The notes beneath the pieces are model-generated. The model saw only the letters and a program-made list of their open reading frames with translations. It was not told the DNA's origin and did no database searches. A program made the position numbers and the translations under genes. From Pseudoflavitalea sp. G-6-1-2 (GTDB lineage: Bacteria; Bacteroidota; Bacteroidia; Chitinophagales; Chitinophagaceae): 64,000 bases of DNA. The stretch is taken from NCBI RefSeq assembly GCF_012927185.1, contig NZ_JABBGB010000003.1:62001-126000 (forward strand), given 5' to 3'. Positions 27,201 to 35,370 of the stretch are shown here, piece by piece (positions within the stretch are counted from its first letter, which is position 1; the number at the start of each line of letters is the position of its first letter).

Positions 27201-28815
27201 ACAATTACCGGGACATAAAGTGGATGACTGGATCGGCAAGACCCGTCACTCTACACCCGGAGTCGGCCTGATCTCTCCACCGCCGCACCACGATATTTAT
27301 TCTATCGAAGATCTCGCACAACTGATCTTCGATCTCAAGAATGCGAATCGTGCTGCGCGCATCAATGTGAAACTGGTTTCAAAAGCAGGTGTGGGCACAA
27401 TCGCCGCAGGTGTAGCCAAAGCAAAAGCAGACGTGATTCTCGTTTCCGGTTTTGATGGAGGCACCGGCGCTTCGCCACTCAGCTCTATCAAACATGCCGG
27501 ACTTCCATGGGAACTCGGTCTTGCAGAAACTCATCAGACGCTCGTAAAAAATAAATTGCGCAGCAGGGTAGTGGTGCAGGCAGACGGACAAATGAAAACC
27601 GGAAGGGACATTGCCATGGCAGCTCTTCTCGGTGCCGAAGAATGGGGTGTTGCCACTGCAGCGCTTATTGTGGAAGGATGTATCATGATGCGCAAATGCC
27701 ATCTCAATACTTGTCCGGTTGGCGTAGCCACACAGGATCCTGAGCTGCGCAAACGCTTCACCGGCGATGCAGATCACGTAGTGAACTTCTTCAAATTCAT
27801 TACGCAGGAACTGCGCGAAATAATGGCGGATCTTGGCTTCCGTACTGTAAACGAAATGATAGGTCAGGCCGATTGCATCGAAATGCGCGACGATATCACG
27901 CATTGGAAATTCAGCAAACTCGATCTTTCACCCATACTCTACAAAGAACCCGCATCTCTCTACACAGGGCTCTACAACCAGGAGCCGCAGGATCACGGCC
28001 TCGCAGAAGTGCTCGACTGGAAACTGCTCGAAGCTGCAAAGCCGGCCATCGATTCACGTGAACGTATAACCGCTTCATTCAATGTTAAGAATACTGATCG
28101 TACTATCGGTACCATCCTCTCCAATGAAATAACCAAAATTCACAAGGGTGCAGGATTGCCGGAAGATACCATTCACTTCAGTTTCAATGGAACAGCCGGG
28201 CAAAGCTTCGGTGCCTTCAATACAAAAGGTGTAACGCTCGAACTCGAAGGGGATGCAAACGATTATTTCGGTAAAGGGCTTAGCGGAGCGAAGCTGATTG
28301 TGTATCCTCCCCGTCAGGCAACTTATGTGCCCGAAGAAAATATCATCATCGGTAACGTAGCATTCTATGGCGCAACTTCCGGTGAGTCTTTCATCAGAGG
28401 AAAAGCCGGAGAACGATTCTGTGTGCGCAACTCAGGTGCAGAAGTAGTGGTGGAAGGAACAGGTGATCACGGCTGTGAATACATGACGGGCGGCCGTGTA
28501 GTGATACTCGGAGAAACAGGAAGGAATTTCGCAGCAGGCATGAGCGGCGGCATCGCATACGTGTACGATGTGAAGGGGCAATTCCCTGCACGCTGCAACC
28601 GCGAAATGGTGGAACTCGATCCGCTCGATCAGGATGATATCAAATACCTGCAGGATGTAATCACCAAACACTACGCCTACACTGGAAGCACCGTAGCAAA
28701 ATTCGTACTCGATGACCTCGAAAATCAGGCGAAGAATTTTGTGAAAGTATTCCCGGCAGATTACAAAAAAGCGCTGCTGCAAAAATCGAAGGTAACCAAT
28801 CTGAAACCTTCCTGA
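24295..28815 (+). CDS. gltB: Glutamate synthase large subunit
   Basis: A 1506-residue GOGAT alpha subunit, which transfers the amide of glutamine to 2-oxoglutarate. The glutaminase domain begins after a 16-residue propeptide at Cys17 ([10 protein letters not shown]), the Ntn nucleophile. The FMN/synthase domain includes [10 protein letters not shown] and [12 protein letters not shown]; a 3Fe-4S cluster is bound by Cys1129, Cys1135 and Cys1140 ([19 protein letters not shown]). The C-terminal GXGXG beta-helix domain follows ([35 protein letters not shown]). Length is normal. It precedes gltD by 38 bp and forms the start of a nitrogen-assimilation region that continues to amt. Confidence 0.98.
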   Translation: MASNQGLYHPSFERDACGIGFVANIKGSKSHQHISDALTVLENMEHRGACGCESNTGDGAGIMIQTPHEFFFDECIRLGVPLPPFGRYGVGVIFFPREIRLREECRDIFNRAAEKLGLEILAYRKVPVNPEGIGATALSVEPEMEQVFIACPDHINNPEEFERKLFVLRNYATHVINNTVKRDAIGFYIASMSYKTVVYKGQLTSGQVRNYFPDLSNKRVVSAFGLVHSRFATNTFPSWKLAQPFRFIAHNGEINTLQGNLNWLKTSEKGFTSGLFTKEEMEMLLPIVTEGQSDSACLDNMIELLTLSGRSLPHVMMMLIPEAWDGNEDMDPVKKAFYEFHASMMEPWDGPASISFTDGKIIGATLDRNGLRPSRYCVTTDDRVIMASETGALPVHPTLIKEKGRLQPGKMFVVDMEQGRIISDDELKGNICGQKPYAEWLNKYKIRLNELPEPRVMFTHLEREQVFKYQKAFGYSTEDLETIIAPMALDGKEPIGSMGTDVPLAVLSDQPQHLSAYFKQLFAQVTNPPIDPIRERMVMSLATFVGNNGNLLQEEPLSCHTVALKHPVLTNHELEKIRSIDTGIFQAKTLQCYFRADGKPGRLKSALDRICRYAVDAVEDGFEVLILQDRAIDSDHAPIPSLLATAAVHHHLIRKGLRGQVGIVVEAGDVWEVHHFACLLGFGATAINPYLALSSIRDLKLSGKLESAQDPEQLKKNYIKAVNEGLLKVFSKMGISTLQSYQGAQIFEIIGINHEVVDKYFSGATSRIEGMGLDEIAKETLAKHYFAFSKKNIPVDRLMVGGVYQWKRKGEFHLFNPQTIHLLQYSTRMNDYNTFRKYSKLVNDQAEKAATLRGLFRFKKNRPSIAIDEVEPAENIYRRFATGAMSFGSISWEAHTTLAVAMNRLGGKSNTGEGGEDESRYRPLANGDSMRSAIKQVASARFGVTSYYLTEADELQIKMAQGAKPGEGGQLPGHKVDDWIGKTRHSTPGVGLISPPPHHDIYSIEDLAQLIFDLKNANRAARINVKLVSKAGVGTIAAGVAKAKADVILVSGFDGGTGASPLSSIKHAGLPWELGLAETHQTLVKNKLRSRVVVQADGQMKTGRDIAMAALLGAEEWGVATAALIVEGCIMMRKCHLNTCPVGVATQDPELRKRFTGDADHVVNFFKFITQELREIMADLGFRTVNEMIGQADCIEMRDDITHWKFSKLDLSPILYKEPASLYTGLYNQEPQDHGLAEVLDWKLLEAAKPAIDSRERITASFNVKNTDRTIGTILSNEITKIHKGAGLPEDTIHFSFNGTAGQSFGAFNTKGVTLELEGDANDYFGKGLSGAKLIVYPPRQATYVPEENIIIGNVAFYGATSGESFIRGKAGERFCVRNSGAEVVVEGTGDHGCEYMTGGRVVILGETGRNFAAGMSGGIAYVYDVKGQFPARCNREMVELDPLDQDDIKYLQDVITKHYAYTGSTVAKFVLDDLENQAKNFVKVFPADYKKALLQKSKVTNLKPS

Positions 28816-28853
28816 CCGAAACCCATTTCTAACTTACGTAACTGAATTAACAT

Positions 28854-30359
28854 ATGGCAAAGCCAACAGGTTTTTTGGAATTCACCCGCGCACTTCCCGG
28901 AAAAGCCGCTATAGATCAGCGTTTGAAGCACTATGGTGAATTTGTGGAGCGCTTCCCTGAAGAGCAGCTGAATCAGCAGAGTGCAAGATGCATGAACTGT
29001 GGTGTTCCTTTTTGTCACTCCGGTTGCCCGCTCGGTAATGTGATCCCCGAATTCAATGATGCAGTGTATCACAAGAACTGGCAGGAAGCATACGAAATAC
29101 TTACAGCCACCAATAATTTTCCTGAATTCACGGGAAGGATTTGTCCTGCTCCCTGCGAATCTGCCTGTGTACTCGGCATCAATCAGCCGCCGGTAGCCAT
29201 CGAGGAAATCGAAAAACATATCATCGAGATCGCATTCGATAAAGGATTTGTGAAAGCACGCAAACCGAATGTACGCACTGGAAAGAAAGTAGCGGTAGTA
29301 GGTTCTGGCCCTGCGGGATTGGCCGCTGCTGCGCAGCTCAATTATGCAGGGCATACAGTAACTGTGTACGAGCGCGATGATGCGCCGGGTGGTTTGCTCC
29401 GCTACGGTATCCCGGATTTCAAACTCGAAAAATCGATCGTAGATCGTCGCATAAAATTATTGGAAGAAGAAGGCATTACGTTCAAGTGCAATGCCAATAT
29501 AGGAGTGAATGTAAAGATCAATGATCTGCTGCGCGAATATCAGGCAATAGTACTGGCATGTGGTTCAACCAAACCCCGCGATCTCGAAGTGCCGGGTCGT
29601 GAACTGGATGGCGTTCACTTCGCTATGCAATTCCTCAAGCAACAGAACAAACGGAATGCAGGCATCGATCCGTTGGCGAAAGCCGAAATCGAAAGCAATA
29701 TCGTTTCCAAAGATTTGCTCGCAACAGGAAAGAACGTGGTTGTAATTGGTGGAGGTGATACAGGCAGCGACTGTGTAGGCACATCCAACAGGCACGGAGC
29801 AAAAAATATTCATCAGTTCGAGCTGATGCCGATGCCTCCCGAAAAGCGCACCGAATACATGCCCTGGCCTTCTTATCCCATGACGTTGAAAACAAGTACT
29901 TCGCACGAAGAAGGTGTGCAGCGTCAGTGGGCCATTGCCACCAAAGCATTCATCGGAGATGAGAACGGAAAACTGAAAGCACTTTCTGTAGTGGATCTCG
30001 AATGGAAGATCACCGAAGATGGCCGACCTGCGCAGTTTGTTGAGATCCCCGGCAGTGAAAGGCAGATACCCTGCGAACTGGCATTGCTGGCGATGGGCTT
30101 TGTGCATCCTGAACCGGAAGGGCTGCTCACGGAATTGGGTGTTGAGCTCGATGGCCGTGGTAATGTGAAAGCAGATGAAAAAGAATTCCACACCAATATT
30201 CATAAAGTATTTGCTGCTGGCGACGTAAGACGCGGACAGAGCCTGGTAGTTTGGGCCATCAGCGAAGGCCGCGAAGCTGCACGCAAAGTAGATGAGTTTT
30301 TGATGGGATCATCATTGCTCGAAAGCAAAGATCAGAACACAGTGCTTGCTACATTGTAG
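28854..30359 (+). CDS. gltD: Glutamate synthase small subunit
   Basis: A 501-residue FAD/NAD(P)H oxidoreductase that feeds electrons to GltB. The N-terminal double-cluster ferredoxin-like domain has Cys46, Cys49, Cys54 and Cys58 (CMNCGVPFCHSGCPLGN) and a second set in GRICPAPCESAC. GSGPAGLAAAAQL (about 145-157) is the FAD-binding Rossmann motif and GGGDTGSDCVG the NAD(P)H site; AAGDVRRGQSLVVWAI is the C-terminal FAD signature. It is co-transcribed with gltB and followed by a strong terminator. Confidence 0.98.
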   Translation: MAKPTGFLEFTRALPGKAAIDQRLKHYGEFVERFPEEQLNQQSARCMNCGVPFCHSGCPLGNVIPEFNDAVYHKNWQEAYEILTATNNFPEFTGRICPAPCESACVLGINQPPVAIEEIEKHIIEIAFDKGFVKARKPNVRTGKKVAVVGSGPAGLAAAAQLNYAGHTVTVYERDDAPGGLLRYGIPDFKLEKSIVDRRIKLLEEEGITFKCNANIGVNVKINDLLREYQAIVLACGSTKPRDLEVPGRELDGVHFAMQFLKQQNKRNAGIDPLAKAEIESNIVSKDLLATGKNVVVIGGGDTGSDCVGTSNRHGAKNIHQFELMPMPPEKRTEYMPWPSYPMTLKTSTSHEEGVQRQWAIATKAFIGDENGKLKALSVVDLEWKITEDGRPAQFVEIPGSERQIPCELALLAMGFVHPEPEGLLTELGVELDGRGNVKADEKEFHTNIHKVFAAGDVRRGQSLVVWAISEGREAARKVDEFLMGSSLLESKDQNTVLATL

Positions 30360-30382
30360 CTTTCCCTATAGATCGTAAGGTT

Positions 30383-30413
30383 AAAGAAGCGGCTGTTGGC
30401 CGCTTCTTTTTTT
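30383..30413 (+). terminator. Rho-independent terminator after gltD
   Basis: AAAGAAGCGGC (30383-30393) pairs perfectly with GCCGCTTCTTT (30399-30409) around TGTTG, followed by T residues. It lies between the convergent gltD and Crp-family genes and may serve both. Confidence 0.9.
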
Positions 30414-30446
30414 ATGAATGCATTTTGGGAAGATGTTGTGAACAGC

Positions 30447-31049
30447 TTATTTCTTTCCGGGCGACAAGTGATTTTTTCTGATCCTGCTGAGACTGTCTGT
30501 GTGAATGTTGAGGAAAGAAGCGATGTACTTCAGTGGTATGTTGAGCAATACATTCGGTTGTCGCTCCAGCATCAGCTGATATCTTTTTTCCGCAGGAAGA
30601 CAGATCAGTTCCAGCTGGCATTGCTGCACCCAGTTAAGCAATCTCGCCATGAGCGCCAGTTCTGCATTATAGATTTGCGGAATGCCCTGTTTGATAATGT
30701 TGATGGCATCGATATCCCATTCCAGCAAATCGGCTTCTGTCAATACTTCCAGGCTGCAGGTGGAGATCTCCTTATTCAATACGAATTGTGGGGACGATAG
30801 AAAGTCCCGGCTGTCGATCAGCCCAAGGGTATGATCGGTTCCATCCTGTATCCGGTTGAGACGAACGATTCCGCTGTTTAAAAAATACAATTTGCTTACC
30901 AGCTGATCCTGCGACATCAGAATCTCCTTGGGTTTGGCGGTACGCACCAATGTGTGTCTGCGGATGAGCGCCATTTCCCGGCGGTTCAGCTGGATATTTC
31001 GTTCATTCAACCAGAGGTGAACGTGGTGATATGGATCTTTAGTGGTCAT
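30447..31049 (-). CDS. Crp/Fnr-family transcriptional regulator
   Basis: A 200-residue regulator (start at 31049; an upstream in-frame alternative start lies at 31094 next to the promoter). An N-terminal cyclic-nucleotide-binding-like barrel (about 25-125, with LVSKLYFLNSGIVRLNRI) is followed by the dimerisation helix and a winged helix containing IPLKYIASFLNIHTDSLSRI (recognition helix). No cysteine cluster of the FNR oxygen-sensing type is present. It is placed between gltBD and amt and divergent from the LytS-like kinase, so it may regulate nitrogen assimilation; that role is inferred from position only. Confidence 0.9.
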   Translation of the reverse strand: MTTKDPYHHVHLWLNERNIQLNRREMALIRRHTLVRTAKPKEILMSQDQLVSKLYFLNSGIVRLNRIQDGTDHTLGLIDSRDFLSSPQFVLNKEISTCSLEVLTEADLLEWDIDAINIIKQGIPQIYNAELALMARLLNWVQQCQLELICLPAEKRYQLMLERQPNVLLNIPLKYIASFLNIHTDSLSRIRKNHLSPGKK

Positions 31050-31091
31050 GTTTCTTGTAGCTGTGATACAGCAAGGTATATGCGAATATAC

Positions 31092-31099
31092 CAAATATA
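31092..31099 (-). promoter_or_regulatory. -7 promoter box of the Crp/Fnr-family gene
   Basis: On the minus strand TATATTTG, a perfect TAnnTTTG match, 42 bp upstream of the ATG at 31049. Divergent from the kinase promoter at 31168. Confidence 0.5.
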
Positions 31100-31167
31100 A
31101 AAAACTGACCTATGTCGGAAAAAATGTTGCAGGCATGTTCGCCATTCCTGCTATGCACAGAGCTGAT

Positions 31168-31175
31168 TAATTTTG
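31168..31175 (+). promoter_or_regulatory. -7 promoter box of the LytS-type kinase gene
   Basis: TAATTTTG, a perfect TAnnTTTG match, 22 bp upstream of the ATG at 31198. The divergent -7 boxes of this gene and the Crp-family gene are about 70 bp apart, so one bound regulator could affect both. Confidence 0.5.
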
Positions 31176-31197
31176 TAGTTCAGTACGACAGTACAAC

Positions 31198-32337
31198 ATG
31201 CCATTGCAACAAAACAGCAGTATGAGCCATTTGAGAAAATTTGTGAGGATTGCTTCATTCAACCGCAGAATACCGGTTGATCTGCTGATCTTATTGCTCA
31301 CCTTCTTTCTGCTGGAATGGATCTATGCGATGCCATCATTTGTTTCAGGATTGATTGGAGTATCGCATGTTAAGGAACTGATGTTCGATGTAGTTTTTCT
31401 TTTTATCGCCTGTATTCCTTGCTGGTGGCTGCATTTCAGGAAGTTCCCTAAGTTACCGTTGAAGAAGAGAGTTGCTTTGCATTTATTGACAGTAGGTATT
31501 TTCTACCTGATCTGGTGGGTGGCCTACTTTATTTACAATCCTGTTACCGGAAGACCTTTGATGACTGGTTGTCAAACCATGCAAAACCTCTGGCATAACC
31601 TGATCTTCTATATCCAGGCTTTCTGCATCCTGCACATACATCATTATTTCAAGCAGCGCGAAGAGCAGATGCATCGTGAGCTGGCATTACAGCAACAGGT
31701 AACAGACACGGAGATTGCAGGATTGAGAGCGCAGATACAACCGCATTTTCTTTTCAATACACTCAATAGTATCAGTGCATCGGTACCTGCGCAGCAGGAG
31801 TTCACCCGCGATCTGATCGGTAAACTCGCCGATATTTTCCGCTACGCTTTGCAGGCCACACAGGAAGATTGTGTACCGCTTTGGAAGGAGTTAGACTTTA
31901 TCCGCACTTACCTGCGTCTAGAAGAAGAACGATTCGGCAGCAGACTAAGAACGGTGATTCATATGGATGAAGAACTGGCTGATGTGCCGGTGCCTTCCAT
32001 GTTGTTTCAGCCGTTGGTGGAGAATGCACTCAAGCATGGCATCGAGCCTGCGATCGATGGAGGAGTGATTTCGATCTTGCTCACCAGAACCGGACAAAAA
32101 CTGCGTATCAGTGTTTCCAATACCGGCAAGGTGCAATGCAGGGAGACGGATCAGATGTTCAGCACCGGAGGTGTAGGGCTCCGGAATATTGCTGCCCGGT
32201 TGCAGCGTCTTTACAACGAACCCATCGAAGTAAGAAGGTCTCAGGATTATCTCGAATTCTCTTTCACCATACCAATTCCGGTATCAGTTGCCGGTAGTAT
32301 CCCATCCTCCCTGGTTAGTGTTCAACTGGCGCATTAA
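31198..32337 (+). CDS. LytS/YehU-type sensor histidine kinase
   Basis: A 379-residue membrane kinase. Four hydrophobic segments (about 27-47, 58-78, 93-113, 128-148) precede a coiled linker and the His_kinase domain, whose phosphoacceptor is His183 in QIQPHFLFNTLNSIS. A HATPase_c domain follows (LFQPLVENALKHGI as N-box, GGVGLRNIAARLQRLY as G-box). This kinase class normally pairs with a LytTR response regulator encoded next to it, but none is adjacent here; the nearest LytTR proteins (22210-23185) have no receiver. Met9 (31222) is an alternative start. The ligand is unknown. Position between gltD and amt suggests a nutrient-related signal. Confidence 0.92.
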   Translation: MPLQQNSSMSHLRKFVRIASFNRRIPVDLLILLLTFFLLEWIYAMPSFVSGLIGVSHVKELMFDVVFLFIACIPCWWLHFRKFPKLPLKKRVALHLLTVGIFYLIWWVAYFIYNPVTGRPLMTGCQTMQNLWHNLIFYIQAFCILHIHHYFKQREEQMHRELALQQQVTDTEIAGLRAQIQPHFLFNTLNSISASVPAQQEFTRDLIGKLADIFRYALQATQEDCVPLWKELDFIRTYLRLEEERFGSRLRTVIHMDEELADVPVPSMLFQPLVENALKHGIEPAIDGGVISILLTRTGQKLRISVSNTGKVQCRETDQMFSTGGVGLRNIAARLQRLYNEPIEVRRSQDYLEFSFTIPIPVSVAGSIPSSLVSVQLAH

Positions 32338-32621
32338 TCAATTTCAGCAGCACATTCAACTTTAATGGCATCTGATAAAAATAGTTGAAAAAAACTTTTT
32401 TTAGACGGTATGCAATAACCGCCTTTCTTTTGGTTTCGTTTTCGAAAATCTATAGAATAGCGTGTCAACGGTTGTTTCAGGCAGCAAAAAACTAATAAAC
32501 GTTAATATTGTAAATAATTGCAATGTATGTATATCGGTTGATTTCGAAAGCTTTTCGAAGTATTTTTAGTGTAATAACACACATCTTATTTTTCTTAATA
32601 ACAACACTAAAATCAACCGGT
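32338..32621. promoter_or_regulatory. Upstream region of amt with nested inverted repeats
   Basis: A weak hairpin (CGGT/ACCG, 32406-32421, then TTTCTTTT) may end the kinase transcript. Closer to amt, CGGTTGATTT (32535-32544) and AAATCAACCG (32610-32619) are perfect 10-bp inverted arms, and inside them TTCGAAA and TTTCGAA (32543-32549, 32553-32559) form a second perfect dyad. A possible promoter, TTG at 32538 with 20-bp spacing to TATTTTTA at 32561, would place the inner dyad between the boxes. The elements may be operators or, if transcription starts further upstream, a structured leader closing next to the start codon. Confidence 0.55.
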
Positions 32622-34010
32622 ATGAAAAAGATCAGCATTAAGTCGGTGGCTCCTTTCCTGGTGCTGGCGGCTGTGGCAATAGCAGCCATATTTATCCCCT
32701 CGGTGCCCGATTTCACAGACAGTAAAGGTGCATACAATTCTGCTGACATTGTATGGGTAATTGTAGCGGCTGCCCTTGTTTTTCTGATGACGCCCGGCCT
32801 CGCTTTCTTCTATGGTGGCATGGTGCATCGCAAAAATGTGATCTCTACCATGATCAAAAGCGTGGCTGCCGCCGGTGTAGTGAGTGTGCTTTGGGTAGTA
32901 GTAGGGTATAGCCTTTGCTTTGGCCCTTCAATTGGTGGATTTATCGGCGATCCTACGGCGCATTTCTTCTTCAAAGGCGTAGCCTCCGGCGAACCATGGG
33001 GCACTATTCCCAGATCGCTGTTTGCGGTATTTCAATTGATGTTTGCCATCATTACACCCGGCCTGGTGGTGGGCGCAGTGGCAGAACGTATCCGCTTCAC
33101 ATCTTACATTCTTTTCATCGCATTGTTCAGTTTGCTGGTGTATGCTCCGCTTGCACACTGGACTTGGCATCCCGAAGGCTTCCTTTTCAAAATGGGAGTG
33201 CTCGATTTTGCCGGTGGAACAGTGGTGCATATCTCTGCGGGTTGCGCAGCATTGGCCGGTGCGTTGGTGCTGAAACGCCGCAAATCGCATATGGAACATA
33301 AAGAAATTCCTCCTGCAAATATCCCTTACGTGCTGATCGGAACAGGTCTTCTCTGGTTCGGCTGGTTCGGATTCAATGCCGGTTCTGCACTGGCTGCAAA
33401 CAGTCTGGCAGTATCTGCTTTCTTCACTACCAATACAGCTGCCGCAGCAGCGGGACTCAGCTGGATGTTCTTCGATGTACTGCGCGGTAAAAAACCTTCT
33501 GTTCTTGGCTTTTGCATCGGGGCTGTTGTTGGTCTCGTTGCCATCACTCCCGGCGCGGGTTTCGTGGCAATACCACAAAGCATCACCATTGGTGTGGTGG
33601 CTGCGCTGGTGTCGAATGTGCTTGTTTACTACAAACAAAAATCAAATCTGGATGATACCCTCGATGTATTCCCCTGCCATGGCGTAGGTGGAATGGTAGG
33701 GATGCTGCTCACCGGAGTATTCGCCACTAAAGCAGTGAATGGCGCTGGTGCAGATGGCCTCTGGTTAGGCAATGCATCTTTCCTGTGGGTGCAACTGAAA
33801 GGTATGCTCATCGCGGTTGTTTTCAGTTTCACGGTATCTTTTCTCATATTCAAATTCATCAACTTCATTCTTCCGCTTCGCGTTACTTCCGAAGAAGAAG
33901 AATTAGGGCTCGATGCTACACAACACAACGAAAAGTATCTGCAGGGAACTTTGCTGGTACACAGCAATGGAAGTATGAAAGAAGAAGAGATCATAGAGAC
34001 TGAACACTAA
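32622..34010 (+). CDS. amt: Ammonium transporter Amt
   Basis: A 462-residue Amt/Mep channel with eleven expected membrane spans. The start at 32622 (MKKISIKSV) is chosen because the frame upstream lies in the regulatory region. It has the periplasmic gate region PGLAFFYGGMVHRKNV, the AHWTWHPEGF segment with the first pore His, FGWFGFNAGSALAAN, and the second pore His in FPCHGVGGMVG. The C-terminal tail is cytosolic. No glnK/PII gene follows, unlike in many proteobacteria; the next gene is a porin. The gene is in the gltBD neighbourhood and is likely induced in nitrogen limitation. Confidence 0.96.
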   Translation: MKKISIKSVAPFLVLAAVAIAAIFIPSVPDFTDSKGAYNSADIVWVIVAAALVFLMTPGLAFFYGGMVHRKNVISTMIKSVAAAGVVSVLWVVVGYSLCFGPSIGGFIGDPTAHFFFKGVASGEPWGTIPRSLFAVFQLMFAIITPGLVVGAVAERIRFTSYILFIALFSLLVYAPLAHWTWHPEGFLFKMGVLDFAGGTVVHISAGCAALAGALVLKRRKSHMEHKEIPPANIPYVLIGTGLLWFGWFGFNAGSALAANSLAVSAFFTTNTAAAAAGLSWMFFDVLRGKKPSVLGFCIGAVVGLVAITPGAGFVAIPQSITIGVVAALVSNVLVYYKQKSNLDDTLDVFPCHGVGGMVGMLLTGVFATKAVNGAGADGLWLGNASFLWVQLKGMLIAVVFSFTVSFLIFKFINFILPLRVTSEEEELGLDATQHNEKYLQGTLLVHSNGSMKEEEIIETEH

Positions 34011-34017
34011 AAATAGA

Positions 34018-34071
34018 AAAGGATACGGTTGACTGATAAGCGTCTGGAACACGCCCATCACCGTACCCTTT
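34018..34071 (+). promoter_or_regulatory. Intercistronic hairpin between amt and the porin gene
   Basis: AAAGGATACGGT (34018-34029) pairs with ACCGTACCCTTT (34060-34071) with one mismatch, and an inner stem GCGT/ACGC (34040-34043, 34051-34054) lies in the loop. It is followed by CCTTTAA, not a long T-run, so it may be a weak terminator or an mRNA-stability element that sets the amt to porin ratio. Confidence 0.5.
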
Positions 34072-34096
34072 CCTTTAACACTTAAAATCTATCGCA

Positions 34097-35227
34097 ATGT
34101 TACAAAAATTTTTTGCAACAGGCCTTGCTATGGCTTGTTTTGTTCCTGCTATTGCACAGGAAGCTGTTGCTCCTGTTACGGCGGCCGCCGCGCAGGAAAC
34201 ATCCTCCCCGGAACCTGCAAAACCTGCCACCATTTTCTCCGGATATGCCGATGTTTACTATCGCTACAACTTCGCAAAGCCCGACAAAACAGCTGCTTAC
34301 AACAACCTCACTTCTTTCACCGGTTCACATAACAGTTTTGCATTGGGCATGGCTTCTCTGAAAGTGGAGCATAGTTTCGGCAAAGTGGGTATCGTTGCTG
34401 ATCTCGGATTTGGAACGCGCGCAGAAGAATTTGCCTACAGAGATAAAGGCACTTTGCTCGCTGCCGTTAAGCAACTCTATGTAACTTATGCTCCTAACGA
34501 CTGGCTGAAACTCACCGCCGGCACATGGGGCACGCATGTTGGCTATGAGGTGCTCGACCCTTATCTCAATCGCAACTATAGCATGAGCTATATGTTTACA
34601 AACGGACCATTCTCTCACACTGGAGTGAAAGCAGAAGTTACCAAAGGCAAACATGGATTTATGTTTGGCGTTTCCAATGCAACCGATTATCGCATTCCGC
34701 CAGATCTGAAAGTGAATAAGAAATTCATCATTGCACAATACAGTCTCGCTGTAAGCGAAGATGTGAAACTGTACCTGAATTATGTAGGAGGAAAAGATCC
34801 GGATACCATCAAAAGCAGTCAGATCGATTTTGTGACCACTGCAAAACTGAACGATCATTTCAGCGTTGGATTCAATGCAACCTACAACAGCACTAAGCTG
34901 TGGGATGGAGCAAAAAAAGAAAATCAGGACGCAAAGAAGTGGTGGGGAACTGCGCTTTATCTCAATGTTGATCCGAAACCATGGTTCGGACTTTCGCTCC
35001 GTGGAGAATATTTCGACGATAAAGATCAACTGAAAATGTATAGTGCATCACCTGAAGGTGGATCAGTTTTCGCAACAACACTGAGTGCCAATTTCAAAGT
35101 GGATGGATTTACTTTCATTCCGGAATTCAGGCTGGATCAGGGAAGTAAAGACCTCTTCGTCGACAAAAATGCGAATGCAACCAAATCAACTGCTAGCTTT
35201 TTGTTAGCGGCCATCTATAAATTCTGA
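34097..35227 (+). CDS. OmpL-like outer-membrane beta-barrel (bbp2-type porin)
   Basis: A 376-residue porin-like protein. It has a signal peptide (about 1-21, ending AIAQ), a Pro/Ala-rich linker, then an antiparallel barrel (about 45-376) starting FSGYADVYYRYNF and containing LTAGTWGTHVGYEVLDPYLN, a pattern of the putative beta-barrel porin-2 family. The last residue is Phe, as usual for outer-membrane barrels. It follows amt by 86 bp in the same direction; a barrel of this family beside amt is a recurrent arrangement in Bacteroidota and suggests that it lets ammonium or small nitrogen compounds through the outer membrane. Confidence 0.88.
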   Translation: MLQKFFATGLAMACFVPAIAQEAVAPVTAAAAQETSSPEPAKPATIFSGYADVYYRYNFAKPDKTAAYNNLTSFTGSHNSFALGMASLKVEHSFGKVGIVADLGFGTRAEEFAYRDKGTLLAAVKQLYVTYAPNDWLKLTAGTWGTHVGYEVLDPYLNRNYSMSYMFTNGPFSHTGVKAEVTKGKHGFMFGVSNATDYRIPPDLKVNKKFIIAQYSLAVSEDVKLYLNYVGGKDPDTIKSSQIDFVTTAKLNDHFSVGFNATYNSTKLWDGAKKENQDAKKWWGTALYLNVDPKPWFGLSLRGEYFDDKDQLKMYSASPEGGSVFATTLSANFKVDGFTFIPEFRLDQGSKDLFVDKNANATKSTASFLLAAIYKF

Positions 35228-35316
35228 TTGACTACTGCAATACACTTAACCCTTACAACCATATTAACAATCAACCACTACTTACTGCCTTAGATTTTTC
35301 TGTGTTGTTTTGTTAA

Positions 35317-35350
35317 GAAAAAAAGGCGTCGGATTTCCGGCGCCTTTAAA
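35317..35350 (-). terminator. Terminator of ppc
   Basis: Read on the minus strand, AAAGGCG-C-CGG pairs with CCG-A-CGCCTTT (one mismatch) around AAAT, followed by seven T. The T-run is on the minus side, so it chiefly serves ppc, but the porin transcript from the other side may also end here. Confidence 0.8.
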
Positions 35351-35370
35351 TTTATTGATATGCAGTTCGG

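Noticed and set aside
32523-32621. 33-codon extension of the ammonium transporter
   Set aside because: It translates through the inverted repeats and the candidate promoter; the Amt N-terminus is complete from 32622.
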